Part shown: positions 41,463 to 49,280 of the stretch, piece after piece
Position numbering within the stretch: the first letter of the stretch is position 1
How the letters are laid out: every line of letters starts with the position of its first letter
Assembly (NCBI GenBank): GCA_029974015.1
Contig: JARKUF010000027.1
Coordinates: forward strand, 1-64,000
From: Spirochaetota bacterium
Lineage (GTDB): Bacteria > Spirochaetota > UBA4802 > JAGODF01
Length of the DNA: 64,000 bases
Direction of reading: 5' to 3'
Notes under the pieces: generated by a model
Told to the model about the DNA's origin: nothing
The model's input: only the letters and a program-made list of their open reading frames with translations
Database searches by the model: none
Program-made: the position numbers and the translations under genes

Positions 41463-42635
41463 ATGCCAGTATCCTCCTATATAGCCGAATCGATGGACAA
41501 GGCCTCTTTCATCAGAAAAATGTTCGAACAGGGGTCCCAGCTCAGGGCAAAGTTCGGCGCCGAAAACGTATTCGATTTCAGCATCGGCAATCCAGACCTC
41601 GATCCCCCGGCGGAGTTCTTTACCGCCGCCCGGGAACTCATTGCCGAGGCCGGGAAGGGCATGCACGGCTACATGCCCAACGCGGGGTTTCCCGACGTAC
41701 GGGAAGCAGTGGCGCTAAGCGTCTCTGCCCAGCAGGCCGTGGAAGTGAACGGGACCCACACCGTCATGACCTGCGGCGCCGCCGGTGGCATGAACATAAT
41801 TTTCAAAACCATCCTCAATCCCGGCGATCAGGTTATCGTGCCGAAGCCCTGCTTTGTCGAGTACGGTTTCTATATAAAAAACCACGGCGGCGAGATGGTC
41901 ATGGTGGATACGCGGGAAGATTTTTCCCTCGACATTAGCAACATCCGGAAGGCGATGAACGAAAGGACAAGGGCGGTCCTCATCACCTCGCCGAATAATC
42001 CCACGGGACGCGTCTATCCGGAGGAGCAAATCCAGGAGTTAGGGAAGCTCCTCCTTGAGGCGGGAAAAAAACGCACGGTGTACCTCGTATCCGACGAGCC
42101 GTACCGTGAACTGGTGTACGACGGCGTCACCGTGCCAAGCATTTTCAAGCACTGCCCCGCCTCCATAATCACCACGTCATACTCCAAAACGCTCTCCATA
42201 CCGGGCGAGCGCATCGGCTACGTCGCCGTGAACCCCTCCACTCCTGGAGCTGAGAAGCTCTTGGGGGGCCTCATCCTCTCGAACCGGATATTAGGCTTTG
42301 TAAACGCACCGGCCCTGATGCAGCGCATCGTTGCGCGGCTCACGGGGGCCACCGTGGACATCGAGGCATATAGACGGCGGCGCGACCTTTTCTTAGACGG
42401 CCTTACGAGCGCCGGGTACAACGTGCCGAAACCCGAAGGGGCCTTTTACATCTTCGGAAAATCGCCAATCCCGGACGATCTGGCCTTCGTGAACCATCTG
42501 CTGAAGTACAATGTCCTCGTGGTACCCGGCTCCGGCTTCGCCGGCCCGGGATATTTCCGGATCGCCTACTGCGTTTCCGAAAACACAATCATCAGATCAA
42601 TCCCGGCCTTCAAAAAAGCCCTGGAAACGCTTTAG
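41463..42635 (+). CDS. Class I/II pyridoxal-phosphate aminotransferase
   Basis: The product is 390 residues. It is a fold-type I aminotransferase, with the PLP lysine in SYSKTLSIPGERIGY (about residue 240), LITSPNNPTGRVYPEEQI (the NPTG substrate loop, about 180), and VSDEPYRELVYDG (the DEPY Asp contacting the pyridine nitrogen). The C-terminal Arg that binds the carboxylate is in SGFAGPGYFRIAYCVS (about 365). The precise substrate (Asp, Ala or aromatic) cannot be told. The ATG at 41463 follows GGGGTGACGAC. It lies 67 bases after the VWA-FHA gene. Confidence 0.92.
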   Translation: MPVSSYIAESMDKASFIRKMFEQGSQLRAKFGAENVFDFSIGNPDLDPPAEFFTAARELIAEAGKGMHGYMPNAGFPDVREAVALSVSAQQAVEVNGTHTVMTCGAAGGMNIIFKTILNPGDQVIVPKPCFVEYGFYIKNHGGEMVMVDTREDFSLDISNIRKAMNERTRAVLITSPNNPTGRVYPEEQIQELGKLLLEAGKKRTVYLVSDEPYRELVYDGVTVPSIFKHCPASIITTSYSKTLSIPGERIGYVAVNPSTPGAEKLLGGLILSNRILGFVNAPALMQRIVARLTGATVDIEAYRRRRDLFLDGLTSAGYNVPKPEGAFYIFGKSPIPDDLAFVNHLLKYNVLVVPGSGFAGPGYFRIAYCVSENTIIRSIPAFKKALETL

Positions 42636-42655
42636 GATGGACCGCGCCTTTTTTC

Positions 42656-42684
42656 TTGACAGCCCAACAGAGCTGTGGTTGTAT
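42656..42684 (+). promoter_or_regulatory. Promoter for the small gene at 42734
   Basis: TTGACA at 42656-42661, 17-base spacer, TTGTAT at 42679-42684. The same -35 and -10 words occur at the ATP synthase promoter. It lies about 50 bases upstream of the start codon. Confidence 0.55.
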
Positions 42685-42733
42685 CGGTCAGCGCCTCGAT
42701 GGGGCGCTACAATCAAGTTTGAAGAGGTACCAC

Positions 42734-42925
42734 ATGGCAGATGAAAACAAAGGGCCCCAGGGCGAAGGCGCGGCTTCCCAGAAAACGAAAAAAATCAACA
42801 GGATGACCGCGGACGAGATTAAAAAGAAAATCGGGGACCTGGAAAGCGCCAACCAGACAAAATCCGTGTATTTCAAGCACCTTCTCCAGAGGAAAAACGA
42901 GATGGAGAAACCCGCCGCATCCTGA
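42734..42925 (+). CDS. Small charged soluble protein, unknown function
   Basis: The product is 63 residues, rich in Lys, Glu and Asn, with no membrane segment (MADENKGPQGEGAASQKTK, then MTADEIKKKIGDLESANQ). The second half is likely one helix. The start at 42734 has GAGG six bases upstream and a good promoter at 42656-42684; the longer frame from 42656 runs through that promoter. The family is not recognised. It is monocistronic, with a 14-base-pair hairpin right after the stop. Confidence 0.65.
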   Translation: MADENKGPQGEGAASQKTKKINRMTADEIKKKIGDLESANQTKSVYFKHLLQRKNEMEKPAAS

Positions 42926-42931
42926 ACCCGA

Positions 42932-42973
42932 CGGTACATGGGAAGACACCGGCCATCAACTTCCCATGTACCG
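42932..42973. terminator. Perfect 14-base-pair hairpin between convergent genes
   Basis: CGGTACATGGGAAG at 42932-42945 pairs perfectly with CTTCCCATGTACCG at 42960-42973, with a 14-base loop. It starts 7 bases after the small gene's stop and ends 26 bases before the stop of the convergent methyltransferase gene. It lacks a T-tract, so it may work as a bidirectional, factor-assisted terminator or a protein site. Confidence 0.5.
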
Positions 42974-42998
42974 CAAGTCCTCGCTCCACTCCGGCGCT

Positions 42999-43928
42999 TT
43001 AAAGCCCCCTTGAAAGTGCAATATACTCGTACTTGTACACATCGCCAATAAACTGGCGTATTATCTCGTGTTCGTCCTTCGTCGATACGCCGGAGGTGAG
43101 GATGAAGCGTATTTCGGACGTGAAATCCACATGGAGGAAGTCGGAGAAGCTGCCCCGGCGGACATCGTACCCGAAATGCCGGGCCACCTTCTCCAAGTGG
43201 GAAAAGCGCACGGTATATTCCGTATGTCCCATGAGCCGTATTGCCTCCGGATTCCCCGTGGGCCTAATATCCAGAAAAGCTGCGAATTCCTCCGGCGGAG
43301 AAGATTCGCAGCTATGCTCGCTCATGTAAATATATTTCACCCCTGCCCGGCAGAGCCGCTCCAGCGCCCTCACTGCGCCTATATTATAATTGAATTCCCG
43401 GCCCCTGGGCGCGTCGAAACCGTACCGCTCGAAATCGCGTCTAACTTCAGCGGCGAGCCCATCCCCGGGGGCGTTAAAATCGGCGGGAATTCCGCAGGCC
43501 GTCGGGAAGTCGCCGCAGTTCTCGTTTAAAACCGCAAGGTCAAAGCCGCTGAAAAAACCTTCGTCCATCTCAAAAAGGTCGCCCTCGATGAACCGGGCCT
43601 TCGTTCCTTCCAGGGTACGGCGCTGGACGCCCAGCAGGAAGGGGGAGATGTCTAACATCACAGGCCGAAAGCGGGGATTGAGGCGCGTGAATTCCGCCAT
43701 AAGGCCGCCGTATCCTCCTCCTATCTCCAGAACTGACACAACAGAATCAAAGTTAAACTGGGCCTCCAGGCGCCGGTAAAGGGCCTCGCCGAAGGAGGAA
43801 GGGGTTTTCAGTACGCCACGACAGGGGCCCAGGGGATCTTCCAGGGAATTGCAGACCGTAAGCTCCCATTCGAGGCCGTCGAGGGCGCCGCGATGGTACT
43901 CCTCGGTCCTGTTGAGGCTGGAGCTCAT
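42999..43928 (-). CDS. SAM-dependent methyltransferase, putative sugar O-methyltransferase type
   Basis: The product is 309 residues. The SAM-binding motif is VVSVLEIGGGYGGLMAEF (about residue 65), followed by RPVMLDISPFLLGVQRR (the acidic residue that binds the SAM ribose). FDLAVLNENCGDF is the post-IV motif. The overall layout resembles putative sugar O-methyltransferases found in LPS or antibiotic clusters; this is a tentative label. The start at 43928 is fixed by an ATGA overlap with the upstream zinc-ribbon gene. It is the last gene of the run cheD-HDOD-zinc ribbon-methyltransferase. Confidence 0.7.
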   Translation of the reverse strand: MSSSLNRTEEYHRGALDGLEWELTVCNSLEDPLGPCRGVLKTPSSFGEALYRRLEAQFNFDSVVSVLEIGGGYGGLMAEFTRLNPRFRPVMLDISPFLLGVQRRTLEGTKARFIEGDLFEMDEGFFSGFDLAVLNENCGDFPTACGIPADFNAPGDGLAAEVRRDFERYGFDAPRGREFNYNIGAVRALERLCRAGVKYIYMSEHSCESSPPEEFAAFLDIRPTGNPEAIRLMGHTEYTVRFSHLEKVARHFGYDVRRGSFSDFLHVDFTSEIRFILTSGVSTKDEHEIIRQFIGDVYKYEYIALSRGL

Positions 43929-44323
43929 ACGGCGCCGTCGGAGATGGCGCAGGGTCCAGGCGCGCAGACCAGGTAGCACAGCAGAAACAACGCTCCCAGG
44001 AAAAGTAAAACTCCGGCGGCAAGTTTAATCTGCTCCCGAGTCGGAAGAAGGAAAAAGTTCTGGAAGCGATACGCCAGATCGTACCCTCTTCGTACTCCCC
44101 GGTCCACGAGGGTGCGCAGTGTCTTTCCCGGAGGCATGTTATTGGAGCGTTTTTTTTTCGGCCCCGGAGAGGCCAGGTCGAACCTGGCGCCTTCGTAGAG
44201 CGCCGTATCGTCGGGGTCCGCGAGAAATGAATTCCCGCAGGCGCAGGTCACGCGGATGGCCCCCCTGTCGATAGGAAAGCGCACCATCCTTGCGCAGGCG
44301 GGGCATTTCTTCACAAGATACAT
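43925..44323 (-). CDS. Zinc-ribbon membrane protein, unknown function
   Basis: The product is 132 residues. The N-terminus has a zinc ribbon, CPAC at residues 8-11 and CACG near 27-30. A basic linker (PKKKRSNN) and one membrane segment near the C-terminus (LAAGVLLFLGALFLLCYLVCA) follow. It may be a small sensor or scaffold. It sits between the HDOD gene (14 bases upstream) and the methyltransferase (4-base overlap), so all are likely co-transcribed. The family is not recognised. Confidence 0.7.
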   Translation of the reverse strand: MYLVKKCPACARMVRFPIDRGAIRVTCACGNSFLADPDDTALYEGARFDLASPGPKKKRSNNMPPGKTLRTLVDRGVRRGYDLAYRFQNFFLLPTREQIKLAAGVLLFLGALFLLCYLVCAPGPCAISDGAV

Positions 44324-44336
44324 AGGGCCCGATGAT

Positions 44337-45197
44337 TCAGGAGAGGCCCTGGACGTGCTTTAGCACCTCCGGAACATCGGAATAGAGCTGGTTCAGCTCT
44401 TCGTCTGTGACTCCCAGAAGCGTGATGGCTCGCTCGCTTAGTTCGTGATATAGACCGTCGCTTCCTATGCCTATTCCGGCCATGAGGCAGATGGAGTTGG
44501 CCACATGGACGTACGATACGATCTTCCTCGCTTCCTTTGGGGCCTGTTCCGGCTCATGGTGGTACCTCACAATGTATTTCAGCACCTCGGGGAACTTCCA
44601 CTTCGCCAGAATCCGCTCCCCAACTTCCTGGTGGTCATACCCCATGATCTCCCGTTCAGCCTGTTGGAACGAGACCCCGCCGGATTCCACCCTCGCAAGG
44701 ATGTCCTTGAAAACGTTCTGGACGAATATGGCCAGCACCGTTTTCCCCACATCGTGGATGATGCCTCCGGTGAAGGCAATATCGGCATTGGCCCTGTCTT
44801 TCTTCATCATGGCGATGTTCTTAGCCAGCACCGCCACGGCAAGGTCATGCTCCCAGAGCATTCCTTTCGCCAGATCGTACCCGAGGATGGCCCGGTTCAG
44901 CACCGCCTTCGTGGCGACCACCATGATTGCGTCCTTCACTTCCTTGATGCCGAGGGTCACGATGGCCCTGTCAAGGGAGGTTATTTCCTTTCCCTTGCTG
45001 AAGTAAGCGGAGTTGCACAGTTTTAGAAGGTTTGTCGTAATTGCCTGGTCTCGGCTGATCTCCTGGGCCACCGACTTGAAATCCACATTGGGATCGTTGA
45101 CCATGTTTATCACTTTGCCCACCACATCGGGGATGGAAGGGAGCTGGTCCAGATTGCTTATTATTGAATCCAGTCGTTCCTTGATCGATATATGCAT
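44337..45197 (-). CDS. HDOD-domain signalling protein
   Basis: The product is 286 residues. The HDOD domain, a relative of HD-GYP phosphodiesterases that usually has lost catalysis, fills residues 10-200. Signature text is IPDVVGKVINMVNDPNVDFKSVAQEISRDQAITTNLLKLCNSAYF, GGIIHDVGKTVLAIF and YDHQEVGERILAKWKFPEVL. HDOD proteins regulate motility, secretion and cyclic-di-GMP-linked responses as scaffold proteins. Here an HD pair (HDVGK) is kept, so weak hydrolase activity is possible. It lies 18 bases downstream of cheD in the same run. Confidence 0.9.
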   Translation of the reverse strand: MHISIKERLDSIISNLDQLPSIPDVVGKVINMVNDPNVDFKSVAQEISRDQAITTNLLKLCNSAYFSKGKEITSLDRAIVTLGIKEVKDAIMVVATKAVLNRAILGYDLAKGMLWEHDLAVAVLAKNIAMMKKDRANADIAFTGGIIHDVGKTVLAIFVQNVFKDILARVESGGVSFQQAEREIMGYDHQEVGERILAKWKFPEVLKYIVRYHHEPEQAPKEARKIVSYVHVANSICLMAGIGIGSDGLYHELSERAITLLGVTDEELNQLYSDVPEVLKHVQGLS

Positions 45198-45215
45198 TGT
45201 CGTTCTCCGGGATCG

Positions 45216-45695
45216 CTATACTTTGTAATAAAGTTTTTCTTCGCCGGCGGCTTTCACTTTCATCCTTCCGTCCTCAAGAAAAAAATCTATAACCCGCCCC
45301 ACATTGCCTCCCACATCTTCGGCCACGATGGGTATTCCTTTTTCCTGAAGCGCCTGCCGGGACATCTCGACATTGCGTTGGCCAATCTGCCCAAGGGCCA
45401 TGTTCGACTGAAATTTGAACATGGACGCCCCTCCGGCAATCTTCGCCGACATAAACTCCCGGGTGCACCCCATTTTTAGAAGCTGGGCGATGAGGAGGGG
45501 TACGGCCGTGTCGGCATATTTTTCCTTTACACCGTCCTTGACCCAGTTCGGCAGGAGGATGTGGGCGAGTCCTCCGATTTTTTTTATCCTGTCGTAGATG
45601 CAGATACCCACGCAACTGCCAAGGATGGTCCGAAGCACCGCCGGATTACTGCCAACCTCCAGCCGCGCCACTCCGACATTAATAAGAGTGTTCAT
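45216..45695 (-). CDS. cheD: Chemoreceptor glutamine deamidase CheD
   Basis: The product is 159 residues, the normal length. CheD deamidates glutamines on methyl-accepting chemotaxis proteins and binds CheC-type phosphatases. The catalytic Cys 28 and His 45 are in LGSCVGICIYDRIKKIGGLAHILLP, with Thr 23 just before. The CheD motif of AKIAGGASMF near residue 88 is also present. It opens a four-gene minus-strand run. No che or MCP gene is adjacent, so the main chemotaxis cluster lies elsewhere. Confidence 0.95.
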   Translation of the reverse strand: MNTLINVGVARLEVGSNPAVLRTILGSCVGICIYDRIKKIGGLAHILLPNWVKDGVKEKYADTAVPLLIAQLLKMGCTREFMSAKIAGGASMFKFQSNMALGQIGQRNVEMSRQALQEKGIPIVAEDVGGNVGRVIDFFLEDGRMKVKAAGEEKLYYKV

Positions 45696-45902
45696 GATTG
45701 ATTTAAAGCCCCGTTTTTCTCGTCATTGCGGTATTTTCATTTTCCGCCCAATTATGCCACAGACCGCACTTTAAGCGCAACAACTTTATCAATGTGCAGC
45801 GCAATCGAATTGGTTTTGGGAGGGTTTTTTACTTCAAAAAAAATTCCACCGCACCGATATAATTAAAAGGGGTGTTCCCCTTCTTTGAAGTTAAAACCAA
45901 TT

Positions 45903-46865
45903 ATGTCTCATGAGTCATCGGTGAAAATCGTTAACTTTCTTCCATTTCGGGGATTGCCTCTCATCGCGATAGCGTCCATCCTCTTCTGGACGCCCGTTGT
46001 CGGCCCCCCCGACAACCTGTGGGCCCGGGAAATATCCGTCCTCGGGAGCACGGCCCTCTCGGATCCCGTGATCAAGGAGATACGCGAAGACGTGAGAAGG
46101 ACGATATATGTGGTACAGAGCTGGAAGGACCCCTCCCTCTTGCCGGAACTGAAATTTTACGCCTACCGCATCGGAAAGGACGATACTTTCTGGAAGATTA
46201 TGGCCAACACATCCTCGAACATCGACACACTTATGACGGTGAACGGCCTCGGCACCTCCGCCGATATCGTACCCGGGAGGACCATCTATGTGCCGAATAT
46301 GCGCGGCATCATATTCCATAACAAGTCAGGCGCGCAGGTGGAACATCTGGCCCGGGCTTTTAAAGTCGGCGCCCACTACATACTGCAAGCAAACGGCAAT
46401 TCGATCAGGGGAAAGGAGTACATTTTCATACCAGGGGCCGGCATATCGACCATTGAGCGCTCTCTCTTCCTTGGTACGGGATTTATCACTCCACTGGTGA
46501 ACGCCCGCAAAACCTCGGGTTTCGGCCTCCGACGGGACCCCTTCACCCGTGAAATCCGTTTCCACGGCGGCGTCGACCTTGCCTGCCGCCCCGGCACTAA
46601 AATCTATGCCGCCCGGTCCGGCGTGGTATGCGCCACAGGCTACAAGGGGGGATACGGACTCACCGTCGAGGTGGCCCACTCCCATGGATATAAAAGCATC
46701 TACGGCCATCTGAGCCGCATCCATGTCCGACCCGACCAGCGCGTCACCACGACCACGCTTCTGGGCCTCTCCGGCAACACCGGAAGATCTACAGGGCCCC
46801 ATCTCCACTTTGAAGTAAGGCGCAATTCACGCCCCGTAAATCCCTTCGTGCTTTCCCGGCAGTAA
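45903..46865 (+). CDS. LysM and M23 peptidase domain protein
   Basis: The product is 320 residues. A signal segment (about 18-35) is followed by one or two LysM-like regions. The clearest is YRIGKDDTFWKIMANTSSNIDTLMTVNGL at about 92-125, which binds peptidoglycan. The C-terminal 120 residues are an M23 (LytM) domain with the metal site H-x-G-x-D in FHGGVDLACRPGT and GPHLHFEV, plus SHGYKSIYGHLS. Both His/Asp ligand motifs are intact, so it may be an active cell-wall endopeptidase; many diderm homologues instead activate amidases. The ATG at 45903 is preferred to the upstream TTG. Confidence 0.92.
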   Translation: MSHESSVKIVNFLPFRGLPLIAIASILFWTPVVGPPDNLWAREISVLGSTALSDPVIKEIREDVRRTIYVVQSWKDPSLLPELKFYAYRIGKDDTFWKIMANTSSNIDTLMTVNGLGTSADIVPGRTIYVPNMRGIIFHNKSGAQVEHLARAFKVGAHYILQANGNSIRGKEYIFIPGAGISTIERSLFLGTGFITPLVNARKTSGFGLRRDPFTREIRFHGGVDLACRPGTKIYAARSGVVCATGYKGGYGLTVEVAHSHGYKSIYGHLSRIHVRPDQRVTTTTLLGLSGNTGRSTGPHLHFEVRRNSRPVNPFVLSRQ

Positions 46866-46869
46866 ATTA

Positions 46870-47046
46870 AGGGAACCTCTAAAAATTAAATTTTTGAAGT
46901 TTCCATAAATTGTAACTACTGACATACTCAGTACTTAGGTTTTTCCGCCCGCCGAGGGCGGGCGGAAAAACCTAAGTATTAGAGATTGCCTTATGATTTC
47001 CCGCCCGCCGAAGGCGGGCGGGAAATCATAATTATTAGAGGTTGCT
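46870..47046. repeat. Composite palindromic repeat, copy 10 (long form with two hairpins)
   Basis: Left block GGGAACCTCTAAAAATTAAATTTTTGAAG onward, to about 46931, is the extra block shared with copies 11 and 12. Then a perfect 22-base stem (46932-46953 with 46957-46978, loop GAG) and a second perfect 19-base stem (46991-47009 with 47013-47031, loop GAA). Between them is AGAGATTGCC, and the right end is ATTAGAGGTTGC. It is the best-preserved copy and has two units in tandem. Confidence 0.9.
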
Positions 47047-47134
47047 TTAAGGGTTCTTCAGAATCCTTCTTACAAGGGAAAAAAGTAGAAACGAAGCCCG
47101 GGCAACGCGGAAGCACCCGGCGAAGAAAGGGGTT

Positions 47135-49279
47135 TCAGTCTATCACATCGAGGAGAGCATGGAGGTCTTCTCCGTCCTCGGGGTATTCCGCCGTTAGGAA
47201 CGTGACCAGAAGCTGCATCTCTTTCTTTTTGAAATGCTGGATAATCTCGTTACGAACCGTGTTCGCAAGCGGGACCGCGAATTTTTTGTTCTTTCCCGGA
47301 AGGACGATGAGGACCTTGTTCCTGTCAAAGCGCACTGAGAAATCGGGGTCCGAGAGCCTGCTTCGGATGATCGACTCGAGGGTATCGACGATCTTCTTCG
47401 CCTCCCCCCGGCCGTACAGCGCGTAATACCTTTTGAAATTTTTTATGGAAAAGAGGACCACCGTCAGGGGAATTTTGAGGTTCTTAGCGTTATGGAGCTC
47501 ACCGTCTATTCTCTTCAGCACCGGCTCAATGTGATCGACGTAACGGTTTTCATGGACATCCAGGGCTTTTAGATTCATTATGTAGGAAAACAGCACCGTT
47601 GAAAGCTTCATGAGCTTCCCGTGTATCTCCTTCTCCCGCTCAGCATCGTTGATGTCCGTAACCAGGAGGAACCCGGCAAGCTTGCTGCCGAATTTGAACG
47701 GATAGAGCCAGAAAAGCGGCATCCGTTTCAATCGGAATTCATGAAAAACGTCCGTCACCATCTTCAATCTCTTGTGGTCATCGACTTTGGTGCACTCACG
47801 AAGTTCGGAAATATACTCCGCCAGGGAGCTTCCGTAGGAGATGCTGAACCGGTCGCTCCGGAGGGCCAGTGTGTCGGTTTTATCGATGAAGATGGGTTCG
47901 TACCTATCATTTTTCTCGTCGTCGATGAATACGGCGTAATTGAGTATGCCCATGCTTTCAAATTCCGACGATATCATCTCATCGAGGCGGCGGATGCTCA
48001 CGCTGCTAACGATCCGTGATTTGAGGCTTTCTACATGGCCAATGTAGTCAAGCTCGGTTTTGAACTGTCCGTTCTCCTCCTGGAGCTTTTCGATAATATT
48101 GATTTTATGCAAGGCTATGGCGGAGATTTCAGAAACGGAGGCGATAAAGTCCTTCTCCTCTTCGGAATAATCGCCAATGGTGAGTTTCTCACCCAGGACT
48201 ATTGCGCCGATAATATTCCCGCCGTAGATGAGGGGCGAAAGGAGCCGTGCGTCAACGGAAACAAATTTGTAATACTCCTCGCTGTACTCGGTGCTGCCCT
48301 TGAATTCGTCGAGGTCAATGATGGCCCGCCTCGATATGACCTGCCCCAGGATGCCCTCTGAAATATCAAAATACAATTTCTTATTTCGGATCGTGACCCC
48401 CCTGGAGTCGCCGATAATCCATCGCTGAGGATTCTGGGGGTCCACCGCCATGATGGAGGACGAGGATGCTCCGATCTGCCCCATTATGGAAAAAAGCACC
48501 ACATCGTACAGCTCCTTGCGGTTTTCAGAACGCAGTATCTCTTTCCCGATTTCATAAAGGACCAGAAAGTCCTGGAACTTCTTGTCCGGGCGTTCCTGAC
48601 GCTCTCTGGAGGACGGTTGTGCATCCTCCGCGTCCTGCGGATAATTTTCCATGTCCTCCGTGGTAGGGCCTGCAATATCCGAAAACATGGAACCCTCGCG
48701 TTGCACGGAATCATCAAGCTCTTCCTTCATTTCAAGAACCGGGGTTTCCTTTTTTTTCGCCCCCAGGACAGGGGCATCATCGATCCCGAAGGGGTCCTCG
48801 GGTGAAAGCCTGTAACCGTCGGCCTCTCCAAGACCGTCATCTCGAGTTTCCAGTTTCGCGAATTCCTGGCTTTTCACTTTCCTTTCCGACGTCCCCTTCT
48901 GGCGGCGTAAAATCTCCGAAGGATTCGCCTCGTCCTCCCCGGGGAGGCTGAAAATATCGTCCCCCTCCGCCAAATCAGCCGCGGGCATGTCGTCGTCAAG
49001 GATGATCGGCTCCGCATCCGGCTTCTCACTCCCCTCTTCTTCGTCAAGTTCATGAAGGAGTGATTCGTCGATATAGGTGATTTCTTCTTCGCCGTTTCCC
49101 GCGGACGTCTGTTCTATGGAAGTCAGCCGCAGCGGGGGCGGCCCCTGGGTGTGGCCATTTTTCACGCCCTCGTCCACAAAATCGGTATCGGCCGGGCCCT
49201 GGATCCTGTCTATAAGGGTGTCGACGCCCCTGCGGTTGATCTCCGACTTATATTTCATCGCTTTCTCAAGAAGTCCCAT
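47135..49279 (-). CDS. GAF-domain protein with degenerate GGDEF-like C-terminus
   Basis: The product is 714 residues. The first 200 are acidic and disordered. A GAF domain (about 215-400) is seen in FLVLYEIGKEILRSENRKELYDVVLF and DARLLSPLIYGGNIIGAIVLGEK. A second helical/sensor region follows at about 405-570. The last 140 residues resemble a diguanylate cyclase fold, but the GGDEF site is replaced: where R-x-GGDEF should be is RFDRNKVLIVLPG, so it should not make cyclic-di-GMP. It begins one base after the stop of the acidic protein gene (49281-51857) and the two form a transcription unit. It is probably a ligand-sensing scaffold; the partner may be the acidic protein. Confidence 0.8.
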   Translation of the reverse strand: MGLLEKAMKYKSEINRRGVDTLIDRIQGPADTDFVDEGVKNGHTQGPPPLRLTSIEQTSAGNGEEEITYIDESLLHELDEEEGSEKPDAEPIILDDDMPAADLAEGDDIFSLPGEDEANPSEILRRQKGTSERKVKSQEFAKLETRDDGLGEADGYRLSPEDPFGIDDAPVLGAKKKETPVLEMKEELDDSVQREGSMFSDIAGPTTEDMENYPQDAEDAQPSSRERQERPDKKFQDFLVLYEIGKEILRSENRKELYDVVLFSIMGQIGASSSSIMAVDPQNPQRWIIGDSRGVTIRNKKLYFDISEGILGQVISRRAIIDLDEFKGSTEYSEEYYKFVSVDARLLSPLIYGGNIIGAIVLGEKLTIGDYSEEEKDFIASVSEISAIALHKINIIEKLQEENGQFKTELDYIGHVESLKSRIVSSVSIRRLDEMISSEFESMGILNYAVFIDDEKNDRYEPIFIDKTDTLALRSDRFSISYGSSLAEYISELRECTKVDDHKRLKMVTDVFHEFRLKRMPLFWLYPFKFGSKLAGFLLVTDINDAEREKEIHGKLMKLSTVLFSYIMNLKALDVHENRYVDHIEPVLKRIDGELHNAKNLKIPLTVVLFSIKNFKRYYALYGRGEAKKIVDTLESIIRSRLSDPDFSVRFDRNKVLIVLPGKNKKFAVPLANTVRNEIIQHFKKKEMQLLVTFLTAEYPEDGEDLHALLDVID

Positions 49280-49280
49280 G

